Below, piece by piece: positions 1 through 11,620 of a stretch of 64,000 nucleotides of DNA (position 1 is the first letter of the stretch; each line of letters begins with the position of its first letter). The DNA is from Hermatobates lingyangjiaoensis (Eukaryota > Arthropoda > Insecta > Hemiptera > Hermatobatidae): positions 620,001-684,000 of the forward strand of contig JAPFBL010000049.1 in NCBI GenBank assembly GCA_026182355.1, in the 5' to 3' direction. Both the position numbers and the translations under genes were made by a program. The notes under the pieces were generated by a model. It saw only the letters and a program-made list of their open reading frames with translations. It searched no databases and was not told the DNA's origin.

Positions 1-139
1 ATGAATACAGATATTCGTCATCGATATTTTTTCATCGAGTCTGAGCTGTGACATCAAGAAAGTACACCAAAATACTTAAACTTTATTGATAAGTCCATGA
101 CTTTTTGAATAAAGCAAAATTTTTCGGCAAAGAAACATT

Positions 140-610
140 TTATTTTTCTACATAGTCACCTTTTAGCTCGATACATTTAGACCAGCGTTTTTCTAATTTT
201 TTTATTCCCTCCAATTAATACGTTTTCTCAAAGCTCTCAAAATACGCCTTTGTTTCGGAAATGACTTGTTCATTCGACTCAAATCTCTTACCGCCCAGCT
301 ATTTCTTTAGGTTTGGAAACAGAAAATAGTCGTAGGGGGCTAAATAAGGAGAATATGCTGGATGGGGTAGCAGTTCGTGTTCCAATTCGCGGATTTTGGC
401 CATCGTGACTAGACAAGTGTGCACACGTGCATTGTCTTGATGGAACAGCACTTTATTCTTTGCCAAATGCGGCCGTTATTGCTTAAAATCAACGTCGAAT
501 CTGTTCAAAAGCTTTGAATAATATTCGCCGGTGATCGTTTTATCTTTCTCGAGGTAATCGATGTAAATGACACCACGTGCATCCCAAAAAACTGGATGTG
601 GCATGTAAAA
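140..610 (-). pseudogene. mariner transposase, C-terminal catalytic relic
   Basis: The minus strand reads as the catalytic half of a mariner-family transposase of the type often annotated as SETMAR-like. Visible are a block VFWDARGVIYIDYLEK, then VLFHQDNARVHT carrying the second catalytic Asp region, then LLPHPAYSPYLAPYDYFLFP, and a C-terminus ending KGDYVEK followed by TAA at 142-140. At least three in-frame stops break it (after DFKQ, after NLKK and after EKTY), so it is dead. The N-terminal helix-turn-helix half is absent upstream of about 610 and I see no clear inverted terminus on that side. The family cuts and pastes DNA at TA dinucleotides. Family assignment is firm from the motifs; subfamily is not determined. 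Confidence 0.85.
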
Positions 611-982
611 CATGTTGATTAAAACTCAACAAACGATCATTGATTTGGTGCTTACAGAACAGATCTAAAATTTGATGTACGGATGAACATAAATAGCATT
701 CTCAAGTGTGAGTGATACACACTATTCCATATTTCAAGCTTTCTTTAACAGAACAACTTCCATATAATTCATTATTATATGCAAAACAAACAAACAACAT
801 GAGCAAAATTGACCTGAATGTCCCCAAACACTCAGGTTAAGGGTAATTATAATAGTTTCTGTATGGTGTAGGTATATATATTTGCAATATCTTTCAGCAA
901 ATTGAAAGAAAAACTTCTTCTTCACAAGGTGATGAAAAAATTCTTCAAATAATCATAACCAATCAATTAATTAGATTAATAT
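611..982. other. AT-rich stretch, no gene seen
   Basis: Sequence between the mariner relic and the first SINE. The short open frames are AT-rich and match no family I recognise. Confidence 0.5.
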
Positions 983-1250
983 AGGTTACATCTGCAGTCC
1001 CACAAGGGACCACACCTATGTAGGTCAAGTATTGGCCCTCAATGAACATTGTTTATTGAGAGTCCTAAATTTGGCCTGACTAAAGTGCATTTAGATTAGG
1101 GATTCTTAACGAGTACCTGACATTGTACAGGCTCTGGAATGACGCACGTCGTGTTCAGATTTAATCACCTCCCACGTGAGGGCAAGAGTGGGTATTGAAC
1201 CCCGGATCTACCAGTCCTGAGGCGAGCTCGTTGGCACTGAGCTGGTCCTC
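983..1250 (-). repeat. tRNA-derived SINE, copy 1
   Basis: The minus strand starts with a diverged tRNA-like head and runs into a body with GGTACTCGTTAAGAATCC-type sequence and a tail with CCCTTGTGGGACTGCAG. The same head-body order is seen more clearly at 18227-18497 (plus) and 42668-42988 (minus), which identifies this as a member of the same family. The A box is degenerate (CAGCTCAGTGCC); a B-box-like GGGGTTCAATACCC is kept. SINEs of this kind are transcribed by RNA polymerase III and move with help from LINE proteins. Confidence 0.75.
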
Positions 1251-4200
1251 ATCTATTAATGAAATTCATATTCTATGGGTTGTATGATATGTCTACTAAG
1301 ATGCATATTAATAAGAGGCAAATATTTTTTGTTATTATTGACAAAGTAGCAAATGTTCCCTTATACCTCACACTGATTTGGAACTCGTCCATTGTCAGAA
1401 GCAAATCAAATAGTCAATTCTGCAACTGGATCAGGTGTGAGAACAACTTGCAAGGAAAGACTATATGTTTACAATCTTATAATATTGTAAAATAATATTT
1501 AGTAATTTTAATGAAATTAAATATTTTATCAAATAAAATTAAAACATTAAATTAATGTAATATTTTATTAATATTGTATTAATGTTTCACTCAATTTCAT
1601 TCTAACAATTTTACAATAATAAAATATTACTAACATTGACATAATATTAAATAGCTACTTCATTTTAATCTCTATGATTGAATCGTACACATAACATTCA
1701 GTAGGAAGATGTAGTATTGAACTATTCATAAACGGAGACAAAACTAATTGTTAGTTTGTGTTGTTCAAAATAATGATATTTACATATAGAAATTAAAACT
1801 AAAGTTACATACTTGATGCAATAATAAAAATGATAACTGATAATAATATGCAATAACATAAAAATAAAAAAAATATTTAATAAAAGTCCATTGAAACTTT
1901 CTCCAATACATTTAATCTTAGCCAATTTTCAATGAGAAGTTAATGATTTTCCATACAATGCTCAATTAATATTACAGAAGTATGATTCATTTATAAATGG
2001 CTAGGACAATTCATACTTTATCATTATTGTGCCTGAACTGATAGCTGTATCCTTCAACAAAGAAAGGTCACGTCAACACGCTCTGAGAAACTCATCGTCG
2101 AAATGCCAACGCTTCATCGAGTCCCATAAAACTCTCAAGCATATGTTTCCCAGTAAATATTTATTAATAAAACACATCTGTGTTTAAAATTTAAAAATAC
2201 ATCAGTTTAACTCATTCAGACAACACAAATTTAGCAATACATTTATCTCTAAGATACTAATTTATTTTAACCGGCATATTAGCTTGACAATACATTAACC
2301 ATTACACCAGTGGTATCCTATCCTTAATTAATTCATAATTTATGCAATGAAAATGTGTATTAAATTATTATGATGTTAGTAATATTATAATATTTGAGTG
2401 GATGTTATTATTTTTACTAATAAATTAATAGCTGAATAAACTATTGGATTTTCAATGTATTAAGAAGTAAATATCTTTCCTTAGAAATTAAGATGGTGAT
2501 TTTTACTCTTAGCATTAAATGAATGAATTCTTATCCATAACAAGCTGTCTCACCCTCACCGGCTTTGCATGGCAGAAGAGCAACTGCAATTAAAAATATT
2601 ATAACAGGTCTTTATGTTTAAAATACTACTATATGTGATTTGTCATTTATGCATTGTAGATGGTTTGTACTCAATTTTGAGCAAGTCAAAATTTGTTAGA
2701 AATCAAATATTATATAACACAATATGATTCATACAAATAGATAAGTGCAAATGTATTAATTTACGGTTTTACGCATGAATTCAGAAAGGAATAATATAAT
2801 ATAACAATTACTATTAATGAACGTACATTAACTTAATTTAACCAATGCAATGCAGAACAGATGAATAAATGTACCACTTACAGGTGATGTCAAATTGCAA
2901 ACAAATGAATGCAAACTCCAATTTCACATTTCGTCAAGTTTTTTATAATTTTGGGCCACAGAGAATATTTGAAAGGTTTTGAAGGTAAATGAATCGGATA
3001 GAAGTTGTAAAGAATAAAATTGATAATCGATTAAGTTATCAAATATATTCTATAGCCATTTTTATATAGAATATTTCAATTTGAATGTATAGCAGGGATT
3101 TTTTTTCTCTAATCACGCTTTTACAAATTTAAACAAGAGACATGATCTAAACCGATTAATTTCTTCAAGATGTAATTAATGATGACGATGGGTAATTAGT
3201 AAACTTCGTACAAAGTACGGCCCGGTAAATTAATAGAAAAATTGCTAAAAACCAGGACTTCCTTGTATGCATTTTTTTTTCAAATTACAAATGAATAGTT
3301 CTTCCACACTAAACCTTTACCAAGATAATTTGGCAAAAAACGATTCTTCTGCTTCAAAGTTGAAATAATCATTTGGTCATTTCTATAAAACCATTGAACA
3401 CAACAAACACCTAAGTTTTCAGTAGTAGGCTGTTCTTTGATGAAGTTTACTGACCTATTACATATCACAAAATCAATAGAATAAACCGCTAATTTTCAAC
3501 ATTTTGATAAATATATACAATTTTTTTTACTTAAAATATCATACGTGTAAAGTATTGTATTATTCAATGAATTTATTTACAGTAAACAATAATACTTTGC
3601 TGATGATGTGGCAAAAATTAAAATAAATTAAAGTAAGCATCTGTGTATTTAAAAATTTGTACATGAATCCTAAATTAAAAACTCTGCAAAGAAAAAGAAA
3701 TATGAAAATATGTATATTCAAATTAAGTAGAGAAAAAAAAGAATCCAATAAATCTCTAAATGACCACTGTTAGCAAATATTGTTGTTTTATTTTTTTATA
3801 TTAATTAAAATATACTGTTTATTATCAGGAAATGATTATAACAATTTGATCTTATTTTTATAAGTGAGTATATCACAAAAGAAGTATCATAAGTGGGCGT
3901 AAACTCATAAAATATGTAAATAATTATATAAATTATAGTGTCACTAATTGTTTCATATTATCTGTTCTCACTTAATTAATTTAAATATTTCTAATGGTTG
4001 AAATATTAAACATTAAAATTAATTGTTACGAAAGTTGTATCAAATTTTAGAATGTTATTGAGATATAAGAGGGAAAAATGGCGAAAGCAGCACTTTGGAG
4101 GGTGGTGGACTGGGATACGGAAAGCTATTTCACTTTGAATGGAGCACATTTCGTTCAGACTAATAATCTTCGCCAGCCCCTCAACCTTGCCTTATCTCAT

Positions 4201-5395
4201 TACCTTCCAATTAACCCTTCTTATCTGCCTCTTATAATTCGCCGCTGCATTCAACAAAAATGTTACATTAAACGTACATAATTTCATACAATCTAAGCTT
4301 AAACTTTTTAAAAATGCTTTAATTTCGAAAAGTATATTCATTTTAAGATATAACTTCTACAAAAGACAAGCACTGGCATTATACTCTATTCAATCTTTCT
4401 TAAAATTCCCTTTCAAAGCTTAACTATTTATTTACTTTAAACTGTCCTTAATTTAATTCCACTTGAAATTTTGTTTAATTATTTACAATTGGAGGATCTC
4501 AAGTTCAACACTGCTTCAAATAATCTTTTTAAAGGAAATTAATTTTCTAAACCTAAGAATTTCTTATTAAATTACCATTTCAACAAACTGATTGATACCA
4601 AACGTCAATTCTGTAGACATGTTTAAACGTTCCACATGGTGTTGGACAGTTTCATGAAAGACCCTTCAATATTTAATATTAAATTTAAAGTACATAAGTT
4701 GCTGTATGTTTTCTACAATTTAAATTTAAGTAGTACATGCCCAGAAAAGATTCATGACTACTAAAATATAAAATTTCATTCATTCAATAAATAATGCTTA
4801 TTATACAATTTCCTAAAATTAAGTTGATTAAAAATGTGTAACATCTCTTTTGACTTTCTTGAATTGAATCATCAACAAACAATTAAGCACTTCTGATATA
4901 ACAATAATGTTTAGTTCTTATCAAAACATGCGGTATATTACTTTACCGTAAGTACAGTTTACCAATCATACAAAAATATTACGATTAAGTTTATCGTGTT
5001 TTGATGCCACTAAAATACAATATTGACAATTCTGTCATTACGTCTATGTGTGTGCTGTTATTTTTTCAGCATGTACCACTTAATTTTATAACATGCTTTA
5101 ATACGATCTTACATATTTGCTTTGAATTTCAAGTGTAAATATTTATAAAACATCCTGATTTACATATATAAGATCATATTAGAAGAATAGATATTATGCA
5201 TAATATTATCATTCATACAATCAAAAAGTGCTTAATTCGGTTATGATTATGGAAATATTTATCGTTTATTTACGAAGAAGATAAAGTTATTATAACTAGT
5301 GAAAGTATTTAATTTATGAACCTAGCAAGTGTATCTCGTAAATCACTTTGTAGCAGCTGCCACTTAGTTGCGGCCACACTATACACACTGTTACT
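1251..5395. other. AT-rich intergenic or intronic DNA
   Basis: About 4 kb of very AT-rich DNA. The best open frame, 4078-4281 (plus, 67 codons), starts with a plausible ATG but resembles nothing I know and has no splice or promoter context that stands out. I do not call a gene. Confidence 0.5.
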
Positions 5396-6190
5396 CAGAG
5401 GTGTCAAACTCATTTTGGTCTGGAGGCCAAATACAGCTTAATCTGATCTCAAGCGAACCGGGTCAGTAAACACATTGCAACATTGCATGGAACTAACGGT
5501 AAATCCAGTTTTATTTTTAATAGTCACTTAAACTAACAATCAGTACAAAAAAGAATAAGTCAATTAGAAAAATCTTTATTAAATGAATTTTCCCTTTACT
5601 AAATATATTATAAACTACCTAAGTACTTAATAAAAATTATGTGCAATTTTAGCGACACATTTACACAGAGTAAAATTTATTTAATTCCGTTAGGTTTTTA
5701 CTGATTAAAGTGATCAGCTTTACAATATTGCAAAGCATTTAGCCACAGATTTGTAGAACTTAAAAACAATGTTTTTTCAACATCTTCAAAGAAATTGAAA
5801 CAATATCCATAGCAATTTTTCATGAAGGGCTTTGTATGTGCCCTTGAAACTCGACATGGTTTACACTGGACAAGAGCATCAATATTAGGATTAGGCATCA
5901 TGTACTGAAAAGCAACCAATTACAGAATCTCATGCAAGTGATTACGTCTGAACTTTGAGCGCAGTTCGTTTTATTAATGTTCATCAGTGAGAAAACTTGC
6001 TCACAAAGGTAGGTAGTCTCAAACATGGACAGCATTTTTGAAACCAGTGCTGCCAATGTAAGATAGTCTGGTTGGAGGTACTAGTAAACTATGTCTAAGC
6101 CCGCAGAGACAAATTTCTCCTTCAATTTTACATCACACTTAAAATCAATTGTTTTAAGTTGCATGCCAACGGGAAAATCAGCTCTGACTA
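5396..6190 (-). pseudogene. hAT transposon 3' fragment
   Basis: The minus strand encodes a relic of the C-terminal dimerisation region of a hAT transposase of the type domesticated in GTF2IRD2-like genes. Recognisable are FKCDVKLKEKFVSAGLD, then YLTLAALVSKMLSMFETTYLCE with the conserved STYLCEQ-like block, then VFSLMNINKTELRSKFR. Two adjacent stops interrupt it. Downstream on the minus strand the frame continues to MPNPNIDALV and ends near 5700. At 5396 the sequence CAGAGGTGTCAAACTC is a typical hAT terminal inverted repeat, giving the element's 3' end; the 5' end and the zinc-finger/catalytic parts are missing. hAT elements cut and paste with 8-bp target duplications. Confidence 0.75.
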
Positions 6191-6395
6191 TGAATGGTGA
6201 GCAAAAAACTATGAACAGGTGATCTGTTGTAGAAATAACAAATGTAAATGCAAATAATTAGGATCCTCAACAGAATATTACAAAAACCAGTAGCTCATGA
6301 AGTAAGTTATTTTCATCAATAGCCGTGAGATCGCCAACAACCTACAATCAACCAGCAAAAACAATAGAAATGTGGCATTACTACTTTAGCAGTGA

Positions 6396-6735
6396 GACTG
6401 ATGTATATTGCCAGTACTCGTATATACTGACGGAGTGCAAGTCCTTTACCCTTCCTGCATGACGACCCAAGCTTCATTGTTTACCAACCAGTCTCAACAG
6501 AACCACAGTTACAAAACCACGGCCCTAATCAAGAACGGACCGAGAGACCTCCAAGTGGAGAAGCTGATACCACAGAATAACTATTTATGTTCTGAGGGAG
6601 TGTAGTCCCTCCTAATATTCGTCATGTTGATAGAGGTGACATCATAGAAGAGATGCTCTAGATTGCATTAGAGCTGAAAACCTACAACTACAAGGATCCT
6701 CCTGCTCCCGAAAAGAAGAAGAACGGCAAACAACG
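6396..6735 (+). other. Island of less AT-rich sequence, possible gene fragment
   Basis: This stretch has more C and G than its surroundings and contains open frames in two phases. One holds NIRHVDRGDIIEEML followed after a stop by LELKTYNYKDPPAPEKKK and then runs into (TA)n. I do not recognise a family. It may be a captured host exon or part of a transposon, and it ends exactly at a PLE-associated (TA)n tract. Confidence 0.3.
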
Positions 6736-6759
6736 GCTATATATATATATAACAGTTCA

Positions 6760-7160
6760 CATAAACACGTGAAATAAGAATCAATGATCAAACCACAATA
6801 TGAAATAGGAAAAAAAGACTAAGATCTTTCAACCGCAACAAGCAGTCTTCGTCAGAGTCAAAACCCAACAGAGTCATGTTGTTCTTTTCTTGATCACTCT
6901 ATTCATATGTTCTGAGATTTTTGACGGGTTTGGTCTAAATATTAACAATACAGAAGTATTAAAAACTAAAATAATAAAAAGGTTTTTTTTTAATATTTAA
7001 ACCAAAAACCCTTACAAATCTCAAAAAATATGTATTTATATATATGTACAAGATTTGAAATAAACACGTGAAGTCAGTTTTTGACTCTGACGAAGACCAC
7101 TTGTTACGGCTGAACGATCTTAGTCTTTTTTCTTGTTTCATATTGTGGTTTGATATATAT
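6760..7160. repeat. PLE terminal fragments, family A, inverted pair
   Basis: Two copies of the family A terminus face each other: minus at about 6760-6875 and plus at about 7060-7157. Each holds the core CTGACGA, a hairpin and GAAA (GAAC in the plus copy), then GATCTTAGTC, followed by a conserved end reading TTGTGGTTTGATCA. The same block follows a GIY-YIG endonuclease relic at 38108, which ties the family to Penelope-like elements. It is flanked by (TA)n. Confidence 0.75.
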
Positions 7161-7177
7161 ATATATATATATATATA
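7153..7177. repeat. (TA)n microsatellite
   Basis: A (TA)n tract separates a family A terminus on the left from the large palindrome on the right. Nearly every PLE-derived piece in this window abuts such a tract. Confidence 0.9.
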
Positions 7178-7440
7178 GTTCAATATAAACAAAGAAACAT
7201 AGAGAAATCAGAAGAACACACTTACAGTCTCTAATTTTCGGTTTGAACCGTCTTCAGGAGAGATAAGAGAGGGAAACCCAGCGCACTGGTTCAGAGACGG
7301 TTGGGTCTCCAACCGTCTCTGAACCAGTGCGCTGGGTTTCCCTCTCTTATCTCTCCTGAAGACGGTTCAAACCGAAAATTAGAGACTGTAAGTGTGTTCT
7401 TCTGATTTCTCTATGTTTCTTTGTTTATATTGAACTATAT
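7173..7440. repeat. Near-perfect palindrome of a PLE terminus
   Basis: Left arm 7173-7304 and right arm 7309-7440 are reverse complements over 132 bp with a 4-nt spacer (GTCT); I found no mismatch on reading. Each arm carries the motif CTGAAGA, a short hairpin (GGT/ACC) and GAAA, then GTAAGTGTG. The same terminus occurs singly at about 33870-33915. The unit looks like two 3' ends of one Penelope-like element joined head to head with no coding sequence between. Perfect arms imply recent origin or ongoing gene conversion. Confidence 0.9.
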
Positions 7441-7475
7441 TTGTCCGTTTTGGATCGTATTTCCAACGAAAAAAA

Positions 7476-7515
<40 letters not shown>

Positions 7516-7800
7516 GAATTTTCAAAAGAACACACAGAAAAGAAATCACTGAACTCACTACTATATTTCGATGTCCTCCTCGTCAGGAATAGATGCGAAT
7601 CGCTCCAAAGGCTGAAAACGACTCATTTATATATATGTGGAATCGCTCCAAAGGCTGATAACGAGTCATATATATATATGAGTTGGCTTTCGTCTTCTAG
7701 CCACTCAGCTTCATTTCCTGAGTACAACCGTTAACAGGGTCGAAATATTGAATGTGAGTCCTAATTTCTGTTTTTCATTCGTGTTTCTCAATGTGTTTAA
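7476..7800. repeat. PLE terminal fragments with (TA)n and a small duplication
   Basis: After a (TA)n tract at 7476-7510 a family B terminus lies on the minus strand (core CTGACGA, hairpin, GAAA at about 7570-7595), and another lies on the plus strand at about 7722-7760 with GGGTCGAAATATTG followed by GTGAGT. Between them a 33-bp unit containing ATCGCTCCAAAGGCTGA is duplicated (7602 and 7642). The open frame across this region is made of repeat sequence and is not a gene. Confidence 0.6.
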
Positions 7801-7861
7801 ATAGTATATATATATACATATATATTGAAAAAGACGAGCCAATATCTACTCTGGCATTAAA

Positions 7862-7862
<1 letters not shown>

Positions 7863-7950
<88 letters not shown>
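7863..7950. repeat. (TA)n-(GT)n compound microsatellite
   Basis: About 35 bp of TA repeats run directly into about 50 bp of GT repeats. Confidence 0.95.
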
Positions 7951-7951
<1 letters not shown>

Positions 7952-8384
7952 AGGTCCTGAGGCAGATTAATGAGACCAATTCAAAATTCACTATGAATTT
8001 CTTCACTATGAAAGAAAGAGATCATCACAGAGTTAAAATTATTGAAGTACATAGTGTATATATAATAAATAAAACCACATATAAATGTGCAATTAGAAAA
8101 TAGTGGTACAATTATGAAGTAATTTGGATTATGACAAAGCAGAACCGGCCCAGTTAGTGACAGTGACCTACCAGCCTAATAGTGACAGGTAAAACATCTT
8201 TAATATAATAAGCTGACTGTACTTTGTCCAAATAAAAGGAGAATAAATTTAAAGAGTCATTCGAGTCTTGATAATCATTAGGAATGTATGAAAACATGTT
8301 GACAGTAGGAAGTGTGTTAAGTCTAGATGCAATAATAAAAACGATATTTAGGAAGCCAGAAAAACCTAACAAATATTGTATATA

Positions 8385-8590
8385 TATAATTAAACCACAA
8401 TATGAAGTGGGAAACAAAGACTAAGATCTATTACCCGTAACAAGCGGTTTTTTTCGCAGTCAAATATCCAACTATAGTTGAGTTATTGACTCTGACAAAG
8501 ACCGCTTATTACGGTTGAAAGATGATAGTATTTTTTTCCCATTTCATGTTGTGGTTTGATCATTGATTGTTATTTCACGTGTTTATTGTA
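8385..8590. repeat. PLE family A inverted pair
   Basis: Left copy (minus) from about 8392 and right copy (plus) to about 8583 face each other around a short centre at about 8470. The plus copy has CTGACAA in place of CTGACGA, then the GACCG/CGGTT hairpin and GAAA. The outer ends carry the shared AAACCACAATATGAA / TTGTGGTTTGATCA sequence. A (TA)n tract follows. Confidence 0.75.
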
Positions 8591-8652
8591 AAAACTTTAT
8601 ATATATATATATATATATATACAATTAAAAGAAACGGTCCAGCGGACTTTTT

Positions 8653-8914
8653 TAAAATAAAATAAATTCAAAACAAAGGAAACACACAGGAAGACACAGA
8701 CATAACTCACATCGATATTTCGACCATCGTCGTCATCAGGAGGTGCGAAGAGCGAAGAGCGAAGAGTCCTGCAGGAAGACAGGGCGGTACTGAGCTCGGA
8801 GACCGCAGCCAGTACCCCACCACTTACCACCAAGCAGGAAGGGAGGGAAGGAAATGAAGAGCCAAATTAAGACGTAAAAGGAACGAGTAAAAATTAAAAC
8901 TATAAAAAATTATA
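8653..8914 (-). repeat. Inverted copy of PLE 3' end (left arm)
   Basis: This is the reverse complement of 9119-9376. It contains the family B core (CTGATGA, one C, GAC hairpin GTC, GAAA, then GTGAGT) on the minus strand. Together with the right arm it brackets a short piece of endonuclease coding sequence, the same plan as at 41261-42226. Confidence 0.85.
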
Positions 8915-8921
8915 AAAATCT

Positions 8922-9041
8922 TTACAGATCCTGAAACAGATCCCTGAATCCAACAATAAAGTTACCCTAAGAGCTTCAGAGGAGGCATACATATGCTTAC
9001 TTGATGCTCGCTCTTCCCCTGGACTCAACCTCAACCGATAA
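8922..9041 (+). pseudogene. PLE GIY-YIG endonuclease, C-terminal 39 codons
   Basis: An open frame runs from the end of the left arm to TAA at 9039-9041 and ends EEAYICLLDARSSPGLNLNR. The block LRASEEAxIxLLxARxSPGLNLxR is shared with 41643-41837, which sits between the same kind of arms. The pattern (glutamate before a leucine-rich turn, then SPxLN near the stop) fits the C-terminus of Penelope-type GIY-YIG endonucleases. Everything upstream is lost, so this is a 5'-truncated insertion. The 3' side continues into a (TTTA)n-rich trailer. Confidence 0.65.
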
Positions 9042-9118
9042 TTTATTTATAATTTATTTATTTGTTTATTTATTTTTATTTTTTTTCTTTATTAACTTTA
9101 ATTTGATTTATCTACTTT

Positions 9119-9369
9119 TTTATAATTGTTTATAGTTTTAATTTTTACTCGTTCCTTTTACGTCTTAATTTGGCTCTTCATTTCCTTCCCTCCCTTCCCG
9201 CTTGGTGGTAAGTGGTGGGTACTGGCTGCGGTCTCCGAGCTCAGTACCGCCCTGTCTTCCTGCGGGACTCTTCGCTCTTCGCTCTTCACACCTCCTGTTG
9301 ACGACGATGGTCGAAATATCGATGTGAGTTATGTCTGTGTCTTTCTGTGTGTTTCCTTCGTTTTGAATT

Positions 9370-9376
<7 letters not shown>
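9119..9376 (+). repeat. PLE 3' terminal region (right arm), family B
   Basis: The sense-orientation 3' trailer of the truncated PLE. It holds CTGTTGA, one C, GAC hairpin GTC, GAAA and then a GTGAGT, and it ends at a (TA)n tract at 9373-9415. A shorter homologous copy is at 41085-41205. Confidence 0.85.
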
Positions 9377-9416
<40 letters not shown>

Positions 9417-9417
<1 letters not shown>

Positions 9418-10449
9418 GGGTATCATAAAAAAAAAACCTCAAAAATGGAGTCACTTATATATCAAACCGTGTAGTACGTCAAGTCCTCGTAATCATTTTT
9501 TTTTTATTCTTATTATCTTTGATTTACTTTTAAAGAAATATCGGCAAGAACAGAATTTTAGTTTGCAAAAAAAAATGTTTACAGAGCTTTTTGAGTCTAT
9601 GATAAAATAAAATCTCGGATATTAAAAATGATCACGTTTCAATTTAAAAATAAACATTGAAATGACTTGGGTCAATAAATAAAGTCCACCACAGGTTAGC
9701 AAACTAGTTTATTTCTTAATTTACTCAATATAATATATCTCTATCTAAAAATGAGGACTAGTGCCTCTAAGTGGAATAAGTATTAATTGACACCCTCTCG
9801 TGTAGTCGTTATAAGAATTTAAAATTTGATTCATTTGTCGTCTTAATATGAATATGTCGTGATCAAAATTTCATGAACTTTTGAATATTGGAAGAGAAGG
9901 TCAGTGTAATTTTCAATATTACACTGATAAGGACAACTATTATGCTCCACCTGCAGTTGTTTGGCATAGCAATGATTTTTTTTTTGGGGATATCCACGTT
10001 AACATAAGTTCATAAAGTAAATCGATTTTCAATAAATTTGGTGTTAAGTTAACGTTTAGGAAAGGTGAGTTATTTTTTCTTCGATTTCTAATGAGAATCG
10101 TCGTGTAATATTCTATTCCATAAGGTAAAATCCCTGTTGCTATATATACCCACCAGTCAACAAAGTGACTGGTGACTTTCATCAGAGTGCTTGAGAAATT
10201 AACTAAGCCTGTTAAACTCAAAGTCATTAATTAAGTCACTCTTGTCAAGCTCGTTGGATATTAATATCCAATCTGATTTAATTCCTCGTTAATTTTCATA
10301 ACCAGAAATACTATTTATTATTCTACGATATGTTTAAAGTCCATCAAAACGACAACATACACCAAGAAATTCACGTAGTCAGCTTCATATAAATTCTATT
10401 TTGGAAAAAATAACGATTAAATTAAATACCTTTTACATTATTCTATTGA
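9417..10449. other. AT-rich stretch, no gene seen
   Basis: No coding match was recognised. The 95-codon minus frame at 9940-10227 has no family resemblance and overlaps nothing conserved. Confidence 0.45.
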
Positions 10450-11620
10450 AAAAAAATCTGGAGTGGCCTACACTCAACTTTACTGTAAGTAACTTAATAT
10501 CATTTTTTTTGAGTATATAACACATTACGTCTCATTTAAGCATAACGTAAACATCTAAATGGGATATGATTATTAGTCTTTCATTCCTGAGGTAGTACAG
10601 ATAGTGATTGAAGGACATATCAATGTATAAGCTTATTTTGGTACATCACACAGCTGATGCAAATAATTTCATTAGTATAACTACAGCAGTAATAACATTT
10701 TTGAAAAACCAAAGTGAACATTTCTTGATACGAAATATTCTCCTACAAGAGAACACGGCTTTTGTTCAAATAGCCAGTGGATTTCTTACATAGTTTACTT
10801 GACATCCTTCTACATTGAATATTAAAATAAAATGTTCAAATTTAAAACAAGAAAATACCCTTTTTTTCTCTGAAAAACATCATAAACAGCGAAGAAAAAT
10901 ATTTTTTAAGATGATTTATAATTAAAGATGTACGATAATTATATTTATTAATCTCTAAACGAAAGATTTCAATTTTGAATTGCCATTTACATTTTTGGTT
11001 TTTTATAGAATTATTATACTGGGAATTTTATGGCTTCTTAGTATTTAATAAGATCATTTTCCTTCCCCTTTGTCAAGTAACATATATACGATAATAATAA
11101 TTATAATTAATAATAATAATAATTTTTTCTGAGTGAGTGTTATCCTTTTCCTGCCTCCTGTACTCTGTTATAAGCTTGCTATGAATGTATATTGAGAAAA
11201 AATATATTAGTAATTAGCCAGTTTACATACTCAAATCGAAGTCAAAGCCAGCCAGGCATAGTTTCATTCTTGTCCGTCAAACAGTATGGCTTGTATCACT
11301 CTCACAAGGTTTGAGATTGAATTATAAGTCAAAATTTTACATTTTACATTTTATTGAAAAAAAAATATTTCCTGTTGTTTTAAAATTCTGAATATCTTTT
11401 TTCGTTTGTTCCATGTGTAACCTCAAAATTACCGTAGCGTGGTAACAAGCAATGCTAACACACTCACCCACCCACCCACCCACACACAGACATCATCGTA
11501 AAAACTTCATAAAACGACTTCTGGGACCTCAAAACATGTAATTCCGTCAAAATCTCGAGATCGATTTTTTTCACGATCACTATACTTTACTTATAGTAAA
11601 GTAAAAGGCATGTTTAAATA
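10450..11620 (-). repeat. R1 interspersed repeat, copy 1 (Helitron/Helentron-like)
   Basis: One end (10450) begins AATCTGGAGTGGCC and contains ACTTTACTGTAAGTAA; the other end (about 11570-11617) contains CACTATACTTTACTTATAG. The two ends therefore share a subterminal inverted repeat close to ACTTTACTATAAGTAAA. The interior has a conserved block around 10560-10800, a block with CGTCAAACAGTATGGCTTG at 11277-11296, and a short ACCC/AC repeat at 11460-11490. On the minus strand the end at 10450-10475 forms a hairpin GAGTG/CACTC. Subterminal inverted repeats, a central microsatellite and a hairpin near one end are the features of Helentron-associated non-autonomous elements; the class call is an inference. 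Confidence 0.6.

Noticed and set aside
4078..4281. 67-codon plus-strand frame starting MAKAALWRVVDWDTES
   Set aside because: No homolog recognised and no supporting signals; not enough to call a gene.
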